Below, in pieces: positions 17,025 through 24,930 of a stretch of DNA of 49,982 nt (positions are counted from its first letter, which is position 1; each line of letters begins with the position of its first letter). The stretch is from an uncultured Prolixibacteraceae bacterium. Lineage in GTDB: Bacteria; Bacteroidota; Bacteroidia; Bacteroidales; Prolixibacteraceae. The notes under the pieces were generated by a model. It was given only the letters and a program-made list of their open reading frames with translations. It did not search any database and had not been told where the DNA came from. The translations under genes and the position numbers were made by a program. The DNA lies in NCBI GenBank assembly GCA_913063265.1, contig CAJXZG010000032.1, positions 1 to 49,982 on the forward strand, given 5' to 3'.

Positions 17025-19214
17025 TTAATTCTCTCCCCTTGTTACCGATAGAATACCCTTAATCTTTTTTAACTTATGAATCAAAAAATCAAGATGCTCT
17101 ATATTATAAACCAAAACTTTTAGCTTTCCTTCAAACTTTCCTTTTTCCGATTCCACATTGATTGATCGCATCTGAACCCCGATATCTTTGGCAATTACAT
17201 GGGTAATTTCAGTTACAACTCCCATTTCATCCATTCCAGAAATATGTAAGGTTGTAAGAAATGAACTTTTGTTACTTGAACTTTTCCATTTTGCATTTAT
17301 AACCCTGTAGGGAAAACGTTCTTTCATTGAGGGTGCATTGGGACAACCATTTCGGTGAATTTTTATTCCATCGTTGATAGTAACAAATCCAAAAATCGAA
17401 TCTCCAAATACCGGGTTACAGCATTGTGCCAGTTTATAATTTACATTTTTAAGGTTGTTGTCGATAATCAGAAAATCATCTTCACCTTCAAAATTTAAAT
17501 CTTTGACTTCTTTCTCCGGAAGCAGTTCTTCCAGTTTTAGTTTTGTTGTTTCTTCCTTTTTCTCTGTAAATTCAGATTTGATTTCAAGCGGATCTATTTT
17601 ACCGGTTGCTACTTCATAATACAAATCAACGGCATATTTAAAGCCGTATTTTTTTAACAACTTTCTTATTCCTTCATCGTTTAATTCCAGTTTCCAGTTT
17701 TTAAATTTTCGTAACAATATCTCCCGACCCTGTTCACCCAAAATCTTTCTTTCTTCATTTAAACTGTATTTTACACGGTTTTTGGCTTTTGATGTAACCA
17801 GAAAATCCAACCAATCCATTTTTGGTTTCTGATTTTTTGAGGTGTCAATTTCAATATGATCGCCATTTTTCAGTTTGTGTTTTAGTGTTACTTTTACCCC
17901 GTTTACTTTTCCTCCAACGCAGGTATCTCCAAGTTTTGAATGAATTTCGTAGGCAAAATCAAGCATGGTCGCTCCGCTGGGAAGTTTTTTCAAATCACCC
18001 TTTGGTGTAAATACAAAAATTTCGTCGCTGTAAATGTTTGTACTGAAATGGTCAATAAAATCGACAACATTTACATCCGGATTTTCAAGTATGTTTCTAA
18101 TCTCAGCCAACCATTGATCATAGCCGGAATTTTCTTTTCCACCCTTGTATTTCCAGTGAGCAGCAAGACCTTTCTCTGCCACTTCATCCATTCTTTTTGT
18201 TCGAATCTGAATTTCAACCCATTTCCCTTGCGGCCCCAAAACTGTGGTATGAAGCGATTCGTAACCATTCGATTTGGGAATTGTAATCCAATCGCGCAAT
18301 CGGTTTGGGTTGGTTTGATATTCCTCAGTTACAAAAGAATAAGCCGTCCAACAATCCGCTTTTTCATTTTCCGGTTTTGACTCAAGAATAATCCTGATGG
18401 CAAATAAATCCATTACCTCATCGAAAGAAACTCCTTTTTTATTCATTTTGTTAAAAATCGAAGAAATAGATTTTGTTCTGGCTTTCATCGAAAAATTAAA
18501 TCCTTTGTCCTTAAGTTTCTTTTCTACCGGTTTTACAAATTCAGCTACAAAATTTGTCCGTTCATTTTCTGTTTCTTTTAATCTTTGTACTACGTAATTA
18601 TACGAATCAGTTTTTTGGTATTTCAGACATAAATCAAGCAATTCAGAATTTACAGTATATAATCCAAGTCGATGAGCAAGAGGAGCATATAAATGTGATG
18701 TTTCTGTAACAATACGGTTTCTGTTCTCTTCAGAATATGTATCCAGGTTACGCATGACCTGCAAACGATCAGCAATTTTTATGATTATCACACGTACATC
18801 ACCCGCCAGTGCCAACAATAATTTTCTATAATTTTCCGAATGTATGTCAACTGTATCTGTGCCTAAGGAATTAATTTTTGCCATTCCTTCCAGAATGGTA
18901 TAGATCAATTCTCCAAATTCTTCCTTAATTTCTTCAGGTGTTACTTTTCTCTCTAGACCGGCATACATTACATTATGTAATAATCCTGCAACAATAGAAT
19001 CGGGTCCAAGACTTATTTCCTCTGCAATAATTGATGCTACTTCAATTGAGTGTTTTACAATTGTTTCACCATGTTTGAACTTTTTATCACCAATAACATC
19101 AAAAGCAAACTTAAAAGCTTTTTCTATTCTTGACATGTCATCGGCGTCGAAAGTAAACTCACATATCGATCTTAGATTTTCGAATCTGGTAAATAGTTGT
19201 TCCTGTATTTCCAT
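17025..19214 (-). CDS. Rel/SpoT-family (p)ppGpp synthetase with degenerate hydrolase domain
   Basis: A 729-residue RSH protein with all domains: N-terminal HD domain, synthetase, TGS (residues about 400-465), a CC/zinc-finger-like segment (QCCNPVFGD) and C-terminal ACT (FLTTLHISGMDEMGVVTEI). The synthetase motifs look intact: DLFAIRII, PKSNGYESLHTTV, VEIQIRT and GLAAHWKYK. In the hydrolase domain His55 and His80 remain, but the canonical HD-VVED is here HN-VMYA (Asn81, Tyr84, Ala85), and the later DRLHNMR is DRLQVMR. Loss of the metal-binding Asp and of the ED pair predicts no ppGpp hydrolysis, so this is likely a synthesis-only, RelA-like enzyme responding to ribosome stalling. A separate hydrolase should exist elsewhere in the genome. 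Confidence 0.9.
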   Translation of the reverse strand: MEIQEQLFTRFENLRSICEFTFDADDMSRIEKAFKFAFDVIGDKKFKHGETIVKHSIEVASIIAEEISLGPDSIVAGLLHNVMYAGLERKVTPEEIKEEFGELIYTILEGMAKINSLGTDTVDIHSENYRKLLLALAGDVRVIIIKIADRLQVMRNLDTYSEENRNRIVTETSHLYAPLAHRLGLYTVNSELLDLCLKYQKTDSYNYVVQRLKETENERTNFVAEFVKPVEKKLKDKGFNFSMKARTKSISSIFNKMNKKGVSFDEVMDLFAIRIILESKPENEKADCWTAYSFVTEEYQTNPNRLRDWITIPKSNGYESLHTTVLGPQGKWVEIQIRTKRMDEVAEKGLAAHWKYKGGKENSGYDQWLAEIRNILENPDVNVVDFIDHFSTNIYSDEIFVFTPKGDLKKLPSGATMLDFAYEIHSKLGDTCVGGKVNGVKVTLKHKLKNGDHIEIDTSKNQKPKMDWLDFLVTSKAKNRVKYSLNEERKILGEQGREILLRKFKNWKLELNDEGIRKLLKKYGFKYAVDLYYEVATGKIDPLEIKSEFTEKKEETTKLKLEELLPEKEVKDLNFEGEDDFLIIDNNLKNVNYKLAQCCNPVFGDSIFGFVTINDGIKIHRNGCPNAPSMKERFPYRVINAKWKSSSNKSSFLTTLHISGMDEMGVVTEITHVIAKDIGVQMRSINVESEKGKFEGKLKVLVYNIEHLDFLIHKLKKIKGILSVTRGEN

Positions 19215-19228
19215 AGTCTAAAAATCAA

Positions 19229-19256
19229 AAAAGGCCGCCAAAATTGGCAGCCTTTG
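19229..19256 (-). terminator. Terminator after ferritin
   Basis: AAAGGC-c-GCCAA/TTGGC-a-GCCTTT hairpin (19230-19255); on the minus strand it is followed by TTTTTTGATTTTT. It lies between the ferritin stop and the rel start. Confidence 0.8.
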
Positions 19257-19279
19257 AAAAAAATATAGTATTACAATCT

Positions 19280-19795
19280 TTATCCTGCTGCCTGAGTTTC
19301 ATCGACAAAAACACGCTGACGCATTTCTCTGTCGAGCATAAAAATTCCGTTTCCCTGTCCATTGATGAGTTTTAAGGTATCCAGAATTTCCATTACATTG
19401 GCTTCTTCCTCAACTTGTTCATCAACAAACCATTTTAAAAAACTTTGTGTTGCATGGTCGCTGACCTCTACTGCAACATCCATTAAACTGTCTATCATAC
19501 CTGTTACTTTTTGTTCATGTTCCAGGGTAGCTTCAAAAACTTCGATAATACCATTCCATTCTGTTGGCATTTGTTCTATGGCTCTTATTTCAGCTTTCCC
19601 ACCTCTTTCTACAACATAATTATAAAATTTGTTGGCATGGCTCAGTTCCTCCTGGTATTGAATATACATCCAGTTGGCAAAACCCGGCAATCCTTTTTCA
19701 TTAAAATATGCCGACATTGAAAGATATAATAAAGCTGAATATTGTTCTGCGTTAATTTGAGAATTCAGAGCTTCTAACATTTTTTCTTTAATCAT
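19280..19795 (-). CDS. ftnA: Ferritin
   Basis: A 171-residue non-haem ferritin. The di-iron ferroxidase ligands are at the positions seen in E. coli FtnA: Glu17 (INAEQYS), Glu50 and His53 (YQEELSHANKF), with a later acidic Glu in LEHEQKVTG and Gln/Glu in DEQVEEEANV. It oxidises and stores iron as a 24-mer cage in the cytosol. I chose the ATG at 19795, where the ferritin fold starts (MIKEKMLEALN); the upstream ATG at 19843 would add 16 residues with no counterpart. A terminator follows and another precedes it, so it is a single-gene transcript. Confidence 0.93.
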   Translation of the reverse strand: MIKEKMLEALNSQINAEQYSALLYLSMSAYFNEKGLPGFANWMYIQYQEELSHANKFYNYVVERGGKAEIRAIEQMPTEWNGIIEVFEATLEHEQKVTGMIDSLMDVAVEVSDHATQSFLKWFVDEQVEEEANVMEILDTLKLINGQGNGIFMLDREMRQRVFVDETQAAG

Positions 19796-19850
19796 GACCG
19801 TTATGTTTTTGTTTGGGTTAAAATTAGGAAAAAGAAGACACATAAAAAAT

Positions 19851-19878
19851 AAGAAAGGCCCAAAAATGAGCCTTTCTT
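19851..19878 (-). terminator. Terminator of the curli secretion operon
   Basis: AAGAAAGGC (19851-19859) pairs with GCCTTTCTT (19870-19878); on the minus strand it runs into TATTTTTTATG. It lies 45 bases past the stop of the last gene in the curli operon and marks its end. Confidence 0.85.
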
Positions 19879-19922
19879 AATATTGATTTTCTATTTACTA
19901 TAATCTATATCTATCAATCAAA

Positions 19923-20582
19923 TTAGTCTTGCGAACCTGAATTATCTGTTGCTGTTTTAAAGGACCATGTTGGACTATTGGCCACATTACTTCCTTCATG
20001 TTTAGCAACTACATACCAATAATAGGTTGTGTTCTCCTCTAAACCAGTTACTGTTACCTGTTTTGTAGTTAAGTTTTCTCCAACGATTTGCTGAACTGTT
20101 GAATTAGATTCAAAAATATAAACTGTGTATTCCAGAACTTTACTTTTATTCTCCTGATCCACTTTCCATTGTAGGTCGAAAGATGTATTTTGATCCACTG
20201 CACCATTTCCGGGAACTGGGTCGTATATAGCAACACTTCCTACATTATTTTCATCTTTTAGTAAAAAAAATGAAATACTTGTTTCCTCATTTTCGTAAAC
20301 TGCAATACTTACACTATTAGTTAAAAAGTCCTTTTTTCTTGCAGTAATCGCAACATCTCCCTTTAATATTTTTTCAAACTTAAATTGTCCGGTTTCATCA
20401 GTAATTACACTTGAACTTGCAGGATTCGTTGCAATAAGTACACCTGATAGTGGCTCATAACTTTCACCATCTAATATAATTCCTGAAACGGAACCATACT
20501 TTTCTAAATCCATCATTTGCTCTTCACACGAAATGAAAGCAAGGAAGATTATAAAATAGCTTATATATTTAATTTTATTCAT
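19923..20582 (-). CDS. Lipoprotein with regulatory-like beta-sandwich and FN3 domain
   Basis: A 219-residue lipoprotein (lipobox LAFISC, Cys19). Residues about 30-110 resemble a carboxypeptidase regulatory-like or prealbumin-type sandwich (VSGIILDGESYEPLSGVLIA, TDETGQFKFEKI, DVAITARKKDFLT). Residues about 115-210 are a fibronectin type III domain (YDPVPGNGAVDQNTSFDLQW, TTYYWYVVAKHEG). It is the last gene of the csgB-E-F-G operon, 12 bases after csgG, followed by a terminator. By position it may be an extra outer membrane accessory of curli export or cell attachment; E. coli has no counterpart. Function is inference. Confidence 0.8.
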   Translation of the reverse strand: MNKIKYISYFIIFLAFISCEEQMMDLEKYGSVSGIILDGESYEPLSGVLIATNPASSSVITDETGQFKFEKILKGDVAITARKKDFLTNSVSIAVYENEETSISFFLLKDENNVGSVAIYDPVPGNGAVDQNTSFDLQWKVDQENKSKVLEYTVYIFESNSTVQQIVGENLTTKQVTVTGLEENTTYYWYVVAKHEGSNVANSPTWSFKTATDNSGSQD

Positions 20583-20594
20583 TGTAATAATTTT

Positions 20595-21971
20595 TTATTT
20601 ACCCAAGTAGAATTTAAAACCTAATTTTAAGCCAAGTATAAAATCGTTATACTCACCAATCTTTACACCATCATAATAGTCAGTTAACATTTGGTTTAGA
20701 TAAGTTTTTCCTGTAATGGAAACTTTATCAGAAATTAAGTATTCTGCACCTAAACCATAAGAGAAATATGGAATCCATGTTTTATTTGATAATGCAATTT
20801 CATTTCCAAAATCAAAATAAGAACCTGCTCCTAAAGTTAAATACGGAGAGAATTTCCCTTTTTGATTCATCAAAAATAATAAGCTCAAATCACTAAAATA
20901 TTGGTTGGTCTTTAATAAGTTTTCAACATAAATCTGTTCGACTCCTATATTGGCATCCATGAAAAAGGATTTGTTAAAACCAAGTCCAAAATTAAAAGTT
21001 GCCCCTGGGCGAACACTATTAGATGAATAGTCTCCTAAATATGCTTGACCTGAACCTAAAATAGATGCATAAAATTTTGCACGTAAATCCTGGTCGAATT
21101 TACGCCCCATAAGATCTACCTCATAATTCTCATCTTTTTCCTTACGATAACTTTGAATTTGTTCAGAACCAATATCTTCTTCATTTTCCAAAGCCCATAA
21201 ATTTTCCAGTATTCCCTCAATAACCAAACTATGTACTGCTTTTTCGACAGCTTCTGTAACTGCCATTTCAGTTGGTTCGTTATAAGTATAACCCGTTTCT
21301 GCTTCTAACAATCTTTTAAATTTCACATACCTAAAAACACCAACAGAAACCTCTTGAGACAAGATAGATTTAGTGGTATAAATTGTTTTTAAGATTTTTC
21401 CGTTGCTTGTAGAAACAGCCCGTAAATAAATACTAACCCGGTCTTCTCTGTATTGCGCAGAAGCATCAGTCCCGAAATAACGAACTCCGGCACCTCCGGT
21501 GTATACATTTGTTTCATAAGAAGTAATACCCCCTTCTAAAAGAACTCCTGCAAATAATAAGGGAGGGAGCATAACATTATTATTGCCTTCATATTGTTCT
21601 CTGCTTGAACGAATAATCTTTCGTTCATTGAGCAAATTGCTAATATTTTCTCGTTCAATTGGAATAAACCATCCTGATTCTTCAAGGGCACGAATCAGAA
21701 TATTGGTTGCCCCTTGCGTGACTGCAGTTGACCAGCTTGCACCTACCTCTGTTGCTTTATATTGTCCGGATTGGTCTCTGAACTTATAAACAGCAACTAC
21801 TATCGGTTCCTTAGGAGTTGGTAAATCGAGTAAATCTTTTTTAATTTCAGTCTCGGGTCCTAACCTTGCTTCTCTTTTACCAAACGGTTGATGAAAATAA
21901 GGTCCGCACCCATACAGAATTAAAAAGATTGAGAAAAACACAAAACTCCTGAAAATTAATCTTTTCAGCAT
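20595..21971 (-). CDS. csgG: Curli secretion channel CsgG with C-terminal beta-barrel extension
   Basis: A 458-residue outer membrane lipoprotein (Cys22 in LILYGC). Residues about 55-280 match CsgG well: SGWFIPIERENISNLLNERKIIRS, SYETNVYTGGAGVRYFG and VGVFRYVKFKRLLEAE mirror the E. coli protein. CsgG forms the nonameric pore that secretes unfolded curlins. Two oddities: the pore constriction, which is Tyr51-Asn55-Phe56 in E. coli, is occupied here by Ser79-Trp80 with a one-residue insertion and no aligned Tyr (alignment by eye); and after residue about 295 there is an added domain of about 165 residues with glycine/aromatic alternating strands (TFNFGLGFNKSFFMDANIG, SPYLTLGAGSYFDFG) ending in FKFYLG, like an 8-stranded OmpA/OmpW barrel. 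E. coli CsgG is 277 residues. Confidence 0.93.
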   Translation of the reverse strand: MLKRLIFRSFVFFSIFLILYGCGPYFHQPFGKREARLGPETEIKKDLLDLPTPKEPIVVAVYKFRDQSGQYKATEVGASWSTAVTQGATNILIRALEESGWFIPIERENISNLLNERKIIRSSREQYEGNNNVMLPPLLFAGVLLEGGITSYETNVYTGGAGVRYFGTDASAQYREDRVSIYLRAVSTSNGKILKTIYTTKSILSQEVSVGVFRYVKFKRLLEAETGYTYNEPTEMAVTEAVEKAVHSLVIEGILENLWALENEEDIGSEQIQSYRKEKDENYEVDLMGRKFDQDLRAKFYASILGSGQAYLGDYSSNSVRPGATFNFGLGFNKSFFMDANIGVEQIYVENLLKTNQYFSDLSLLFLMNQKGKFSPYLTLGAGSYFDFGNEIALSNKTWIPYFSYGLGAEYLISDKVSITGKTYLNQMLTDYYDGVKIGEYNDFILGLKLGFKFYLGK

Positions 21972-21995
21972 AACTTAAAGTTTCATGTTTTCAAA

Positions 21996-22421
21996 TTAGA
22001 AATAAGGTACTAAAACGTTTGTACTGGCACCTGTAGTATTATCAACGATATTAACACTTATACCTGCATCTGAGCTGCCAATATCAATTTGATAATCGCC
22101 AAGAATATAGGAGCCTTCCGCCAGTGCGTCTTCTCCAAATTGTCGTGTAACCAATTCTCTTGACAAACGACTTAGAATTTGTCGATTCAAACTTTCGGCA
22201 AAATCATCTACCGGATTTGCATTATACCTGCTATATGGATCTAGTCCATCTGATGGTGCTTTATAAGTATCCTGAGCCTGTGCAGAACTAAGCATCCATT
22301 GATAGTTAAAAGTATTTCCTCCAAAAGCAGGATTTTTTGGGGTATATACCAGTTGCTGAGCAATTATATTTGTTGAGCTGAGCAACAGAATACCCGTTAA
22401 TAATAAGATTAAGCGTCTCAT
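21996..22421 (-). CDS. csgF: Curli assembly factor CsgF
   Basis: A 141-residue exported protein (signal peptide MRRLILLLTGILLLSSTNIIA, then QQ; quoted in two parts). The mature N-terminus carries the CsgF hallmark NPAFGGN, then LSSAQAQDTYKAP, which aligns with NPNFGGN and LNSAQAQNSYKDP of E. coli; this segment inserts into the CsgG pore. The C-terminal part (GDYQIDIGSSDAGISVNIVDN) also matches. CsgF sits at the cell surface on CsgG and couples secretion to nucleation. It follows csgE by 18 bases and precedes csgG by 24. Confidence 0.93.
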   Translation of the reverse strand: MRRLILLLTGILLLSSTNIIAQQLVYTPKNPAFGGNTFNYQWMLSSAQAQDTYKAPSDGLDPYSRYNANPVDDFAESLNRQILSRLSRELVTRQFGEDALAEGSYILGDYQIDIGSSDAGISVNIVDNTTGASTNVLVPYF

Positions 22422-22439
22422 AATGTATGGTTTTTGGTA

Positions 22440-22952
22440 TTAAAATATTCCCGTTCCTGAACGGTCGTCGCCTTCTAACTGGCGAATTATTTCCTCGTAA
22501 TGTAATAAATATCTTTTTGTTTGCGCAACCGCCTGGGCTGCCAATAGTTCTATATAATCACCCCTTGGTTGAAGAAATGATTGAAAAACTAAAGTTTCAT
22601 TTATTCTTATTTCAATTTTAGTCGTGGTTAAACGATAAGGTTTTTCTGTTAAAAATATGGAATAATTTTTTGCATTTGGAGGAGCTTCCCAATCACGATA
22701 AAAATAATCGTAAAAATCTTTTCCTCCTTTTGTTTTGGTTTCATCAAATAACAATCCGTCTATTTCAATATCAGCATCTTCTTTTGAGTCCTTTCCGGCC
22801 TTTTTCTGTTCACTCGCTTTTATTTCCTCGATCAGCGATTTTAGGCTTTCAGGAGCTTCTTGTATTTTATTTTCAGTTCTAATTGTATCGGATTGTGAGC
22901 TTGCCACGCCAGGCAATAAGAAAACAAATAATATGGAAAATAAAATCCTCAT
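22440..22952 (-). CDS. csgE: Curli periplasmic chaperone CsgE
   Basis: A 170-residue exported protein; after the signal peptide there is an extra charged linker of about 40 residues (KKAGKDSKEDAD) before the CsgE core. The core shows GGKDFYDYFYRDWEAP, YSIFLTEKPYR and INETLVFQSFLQPR, which align with FYRAFSDKWES, LTINERPSAR and NQDVIFQTFLFP of E. coli CsgE. CsgE caps the periplasmic face of CsgG and delivers subunits. It starts 4 bases after the CsgB-like gene, showing tight operon coupling. The acidic/basic linker is longer than in E. coli. Confidence 0.92.
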   Translation of the reverse strand: MRILFSILFVFLLPGVASSQSDTIRTENKIQEAPESLKSLIEEIKASEQKKAGKDSKEDADIEIDGLLFDETKTKGGKDFYDYFYRDWEAPPNAKNYSIFLTEKPYRLTTTKIEIRINETLVFQSFLQPRGDYIELLAAQAVAQTKRYLLHYEEIIRQLEGDDRSGTGIF

Positions 22953-22956
22953 CTGC

Positions 22957-23625
22957 CTATTTTAACGGGAAACTAAAATCAGTGTGTGTTATGGTTACCG
23001 GGGGTGCAGAATTTCCGGTTTGTTCAATTTTCAAATAGGGTGCATCGTAATGTTCTAAGGATAATCCGGCCAGATTATTGGACCCATTTTGAATCACTTC
23101 AACTCCCATTAAAGGATTACTTGAATTGGTATCCCAAAGCTGAAGGTCGATTCTGTTTTTATCCCCTATTTGAACTGAAGAAGCAACCCGGTTTAAAAGG
23201 TTAAAATTCTCTATATAAGAATTAACCATATTTCCATCTCCGTCCTGTTTTACTATATTTTGTGTTTTAGCTCCCACAGACCATAAACTGGCGTTGTTTA
23301 AATCTCCATTCTGAAAAAGAACACTTTCATGATTATTCCCCTCTTGGTTTACATACCCAATATTTCTGTTTCCTTGTTGAGTTGCATTAAGAATATAATC
23401 AGATACATCATCCAGTTGTTGAATTGCGGTTAACTGATTTTCATTGCCCAATTGATTGAGCTGTAAAATATCGTTTTCAACAGGAATCTCAAGAAAAATT
23501 ACATGACCACTAATTAGTTCCATCGTTTCACCCGCAGATAGTACTGATGTACTTTCCTCCTCTTGCGCAGTTACCGCAAAACTAACAAGTAAAAAATAGA
23601 TTATAACTAATAGATTATTTCGCAT
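22957..23625 (-). CDS. CsgB-like curlin-repeat protein (candidate nucleator)
   Basis: A 222-residue exported protein with a signal peptide (ending SFAVTA, then QEEE). After a 35-residue acidic start it has about six curlin-type repeats: LQLNQLGNENQLTAIQQ, ATQQGNRNIGYVNQEGNN, IVKQDGDGNMV, VQIGDKNRIDL, VIQNGSNNLAGLSL and KIEQTGNSA. The repeats are fewer and more irregular than in the five neighbours. Because it is the only curlin encoded in the transcription unit with csgE, csgF and csgG, it is the best candidate for the nucleator (CsgB role), but a sixth minor fibre subunit is also possible. Confidence 0.8.
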   Translation of the reverse strand: MRNNLLVIIYFLLVSFAVTAQEEESTSVLSAGETMELISGHVIFLEIPVENDILQLNQLGNENQLTAIQQLDDVSDYILNATQQGNRNIGYVNQEGNNHESVLFQNGDLNNASLWSVGAKTQNIVKQDGDGNMVNSYIENFNLLNRVASSVQIGDKNRIDLQLWDTNSSNPLMGVEVIQNGSNNLAGLSLEHYDAPYLKIEQTGNSAPPVTITHTDFSFPLK

Positions 23626-23781
23626 GTTTTTGGTTTTTACAATTTAACAATTACAAAAGCATTATTAAATAAGACCGTTAAATCTACCAATATTATTTAA
23701 ATATTATAAAGAATAAATATCAAAATAAACTGGATTGATAAAATTTATTAGAACATCCTTCCTCAGTTATGTTTTGGTTAA

Positions 23782-23852
23782 ACCTCCCGGAAAAATTCCG
23801 GGAGGTAAACCATCACATTACATGATCGAGGAAAACCTAATCAAAATTAGGT
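23782..23852 (-). terminator. Twin hairpins between curlin subunits and secretion genes
   Basis: Two hairpins follow the stop of the last large curlin. ACCTAAT/ATTAGGT around CAAA at 23835-23852 reads on the minus strand into TTTTCC. ACCTCCCGGAA/TTCCGGGAGGT around AAA at 23782-23806 is an 11-pair, GC-rich stem with no T-run. Together they fit partial termination or 3' protection that would keep subunit mRNA far above secretion-gene mRNA. Confidence 0.55.
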
Positions 23853-23866
23853 ATTTCTTTAATAAT

Positions 23867-24895
23867 TTATTGCTGAATTACTTTAGCAAAATTTGAAGCT
23901 CCACTTTGGAATACAGTTGCGTCATGGCTATTACCAATTTGTTCAACTCCAACAACACAATTATTACTTCCACCAACTAAATCAATATCAACCAAATTAG
24001 AATCACCCAATTGGCTTGATGTAACAACATTTCCATTTCCATCAATATCGATATCAGAGCTATTTTGGAATCCTAGTTGACCTTGGACAACATTGTTATT
24101 ATCACCATAGACATCCATCCATGCGTCATTTTCTCCACTTCGACTCCAAACTGTATATTCTTGGTATTGAGCTGTGTTATTACCACTACCCTCAACATAA
24201 ATATGAGAAGTTCCTCGCATTTGATTTGCATATTGCGTATAGTCTCCAGCTGGTTTATGGGCCCAGGAAAGAGATAATGGATTAGCTAATGTAGTTGCAC
24301 TTACATCAAATGCATTTCCACTCTCCGTAGGATTATTGTTATTATCACCAATTTGAGTAATATTTTGGTCATTAACATAACCTCCAATACTTAATTGATC
24401 AGCCACATTATAATTTCCGTCCTGAATAACAAACATACGTTTAACTCCAGCACTACCAAAACTTGCAACAGTAGTTTGAGTTGCAGAATTATTGTTTCCT
24501 AATTGATCCAAATCAACTCCCATGAGATCCCATGAGGTCGCAATACTATGAGACGTACCAATATCTTGATGTCCTTCGTTATTGTTACCTAACTGATATA
24601 CGCTAGATCCATTATTTCCTCCATCATGCATATTTATAGAAGCATTATTACCGTCACCAATTTGGTCGATAAATGCTCCGCCTTTCCAATCTCCAGCATA
24701 TCCAGGTACTTTGTTATTTGTTACTGGTGTACCAAGAGTTCCCTGGTCTATATCACCAGTATTATTAGAACCTGTTTGTTCTATTTCAGCAATATTTGAC
24801 CCGAATTGGTCAATAGTTGCAATATTTCCAGAATTTTGTGCCATAACCATTGTTACAGTAAAAATCATTGCGAAAAGAAAACTTAGTTTTTTCAT
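23867..24895 (-). CDS. Large curlin-repeat amyloid subunit, copy 5
   Basis: A 342-residue exported curlin-type protein (signal peptide MKKLSFLFAMIFTVTMVMA, then Q). It has about eleven repeats of the QxGxxN type, such as IDQFGSN, IEQTGSNNTGDIDQ, DQIGDGNNASI, YQLGNNNEG and EQIGNSHDATVFQSG. Between repeats are longer non-repeat inserts (e.g. NPLSLSWAHKPAGDYTQY), and one Cys (NNCVVGV). E. coli CsgA has five repeats in 131 mature residues, so this is more than twice as long. It is the last of five curlins in tandem and lacks the C-terminal cassette shared by copies 2-4; it ends in SNFAKVIQQ. Confidence 0.9.
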   Translation of the reverse strand: MKKLSFLFAMIFTVTMVMAQNSGNIATIDQFGSNIAEIEQTGSNNTGDIDQGTLGTPVTNNKVPGYAGDWKGGAFIDQIGDGNNASINMHDGGNNGSSVYQLGNNNEGHQDIGTSHSIATSWDLMGVDLDQLGNNNSATQTTVASFGSAGVKRMFVIQDGNYNVADQLSIGGYVNDQNITQIGDNNNNPTESGNAFDVSATTLANPLSLSWAHKPAGDYTQYANQMRGTSHIYVEGSGNNTAQYQEYTVWSRSGENDAWMDVYGDNNNVVQGQLGFQNSSDIDIDGNGNVVTSSQLGDSNLVDIDLVGGSNNCVVGVEQIGNSHDATVFQSGASNFAKVIQQ

Positions 24896-24930
24896 AATTT
24901 TTAATTATTAAAAGTTTAAGAATTGATTAT

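Noticed and set aside
17940..18380. 146-codon plus-strand ORF
   Set aside because: Antisense to the Rel synthetase region, with no support.
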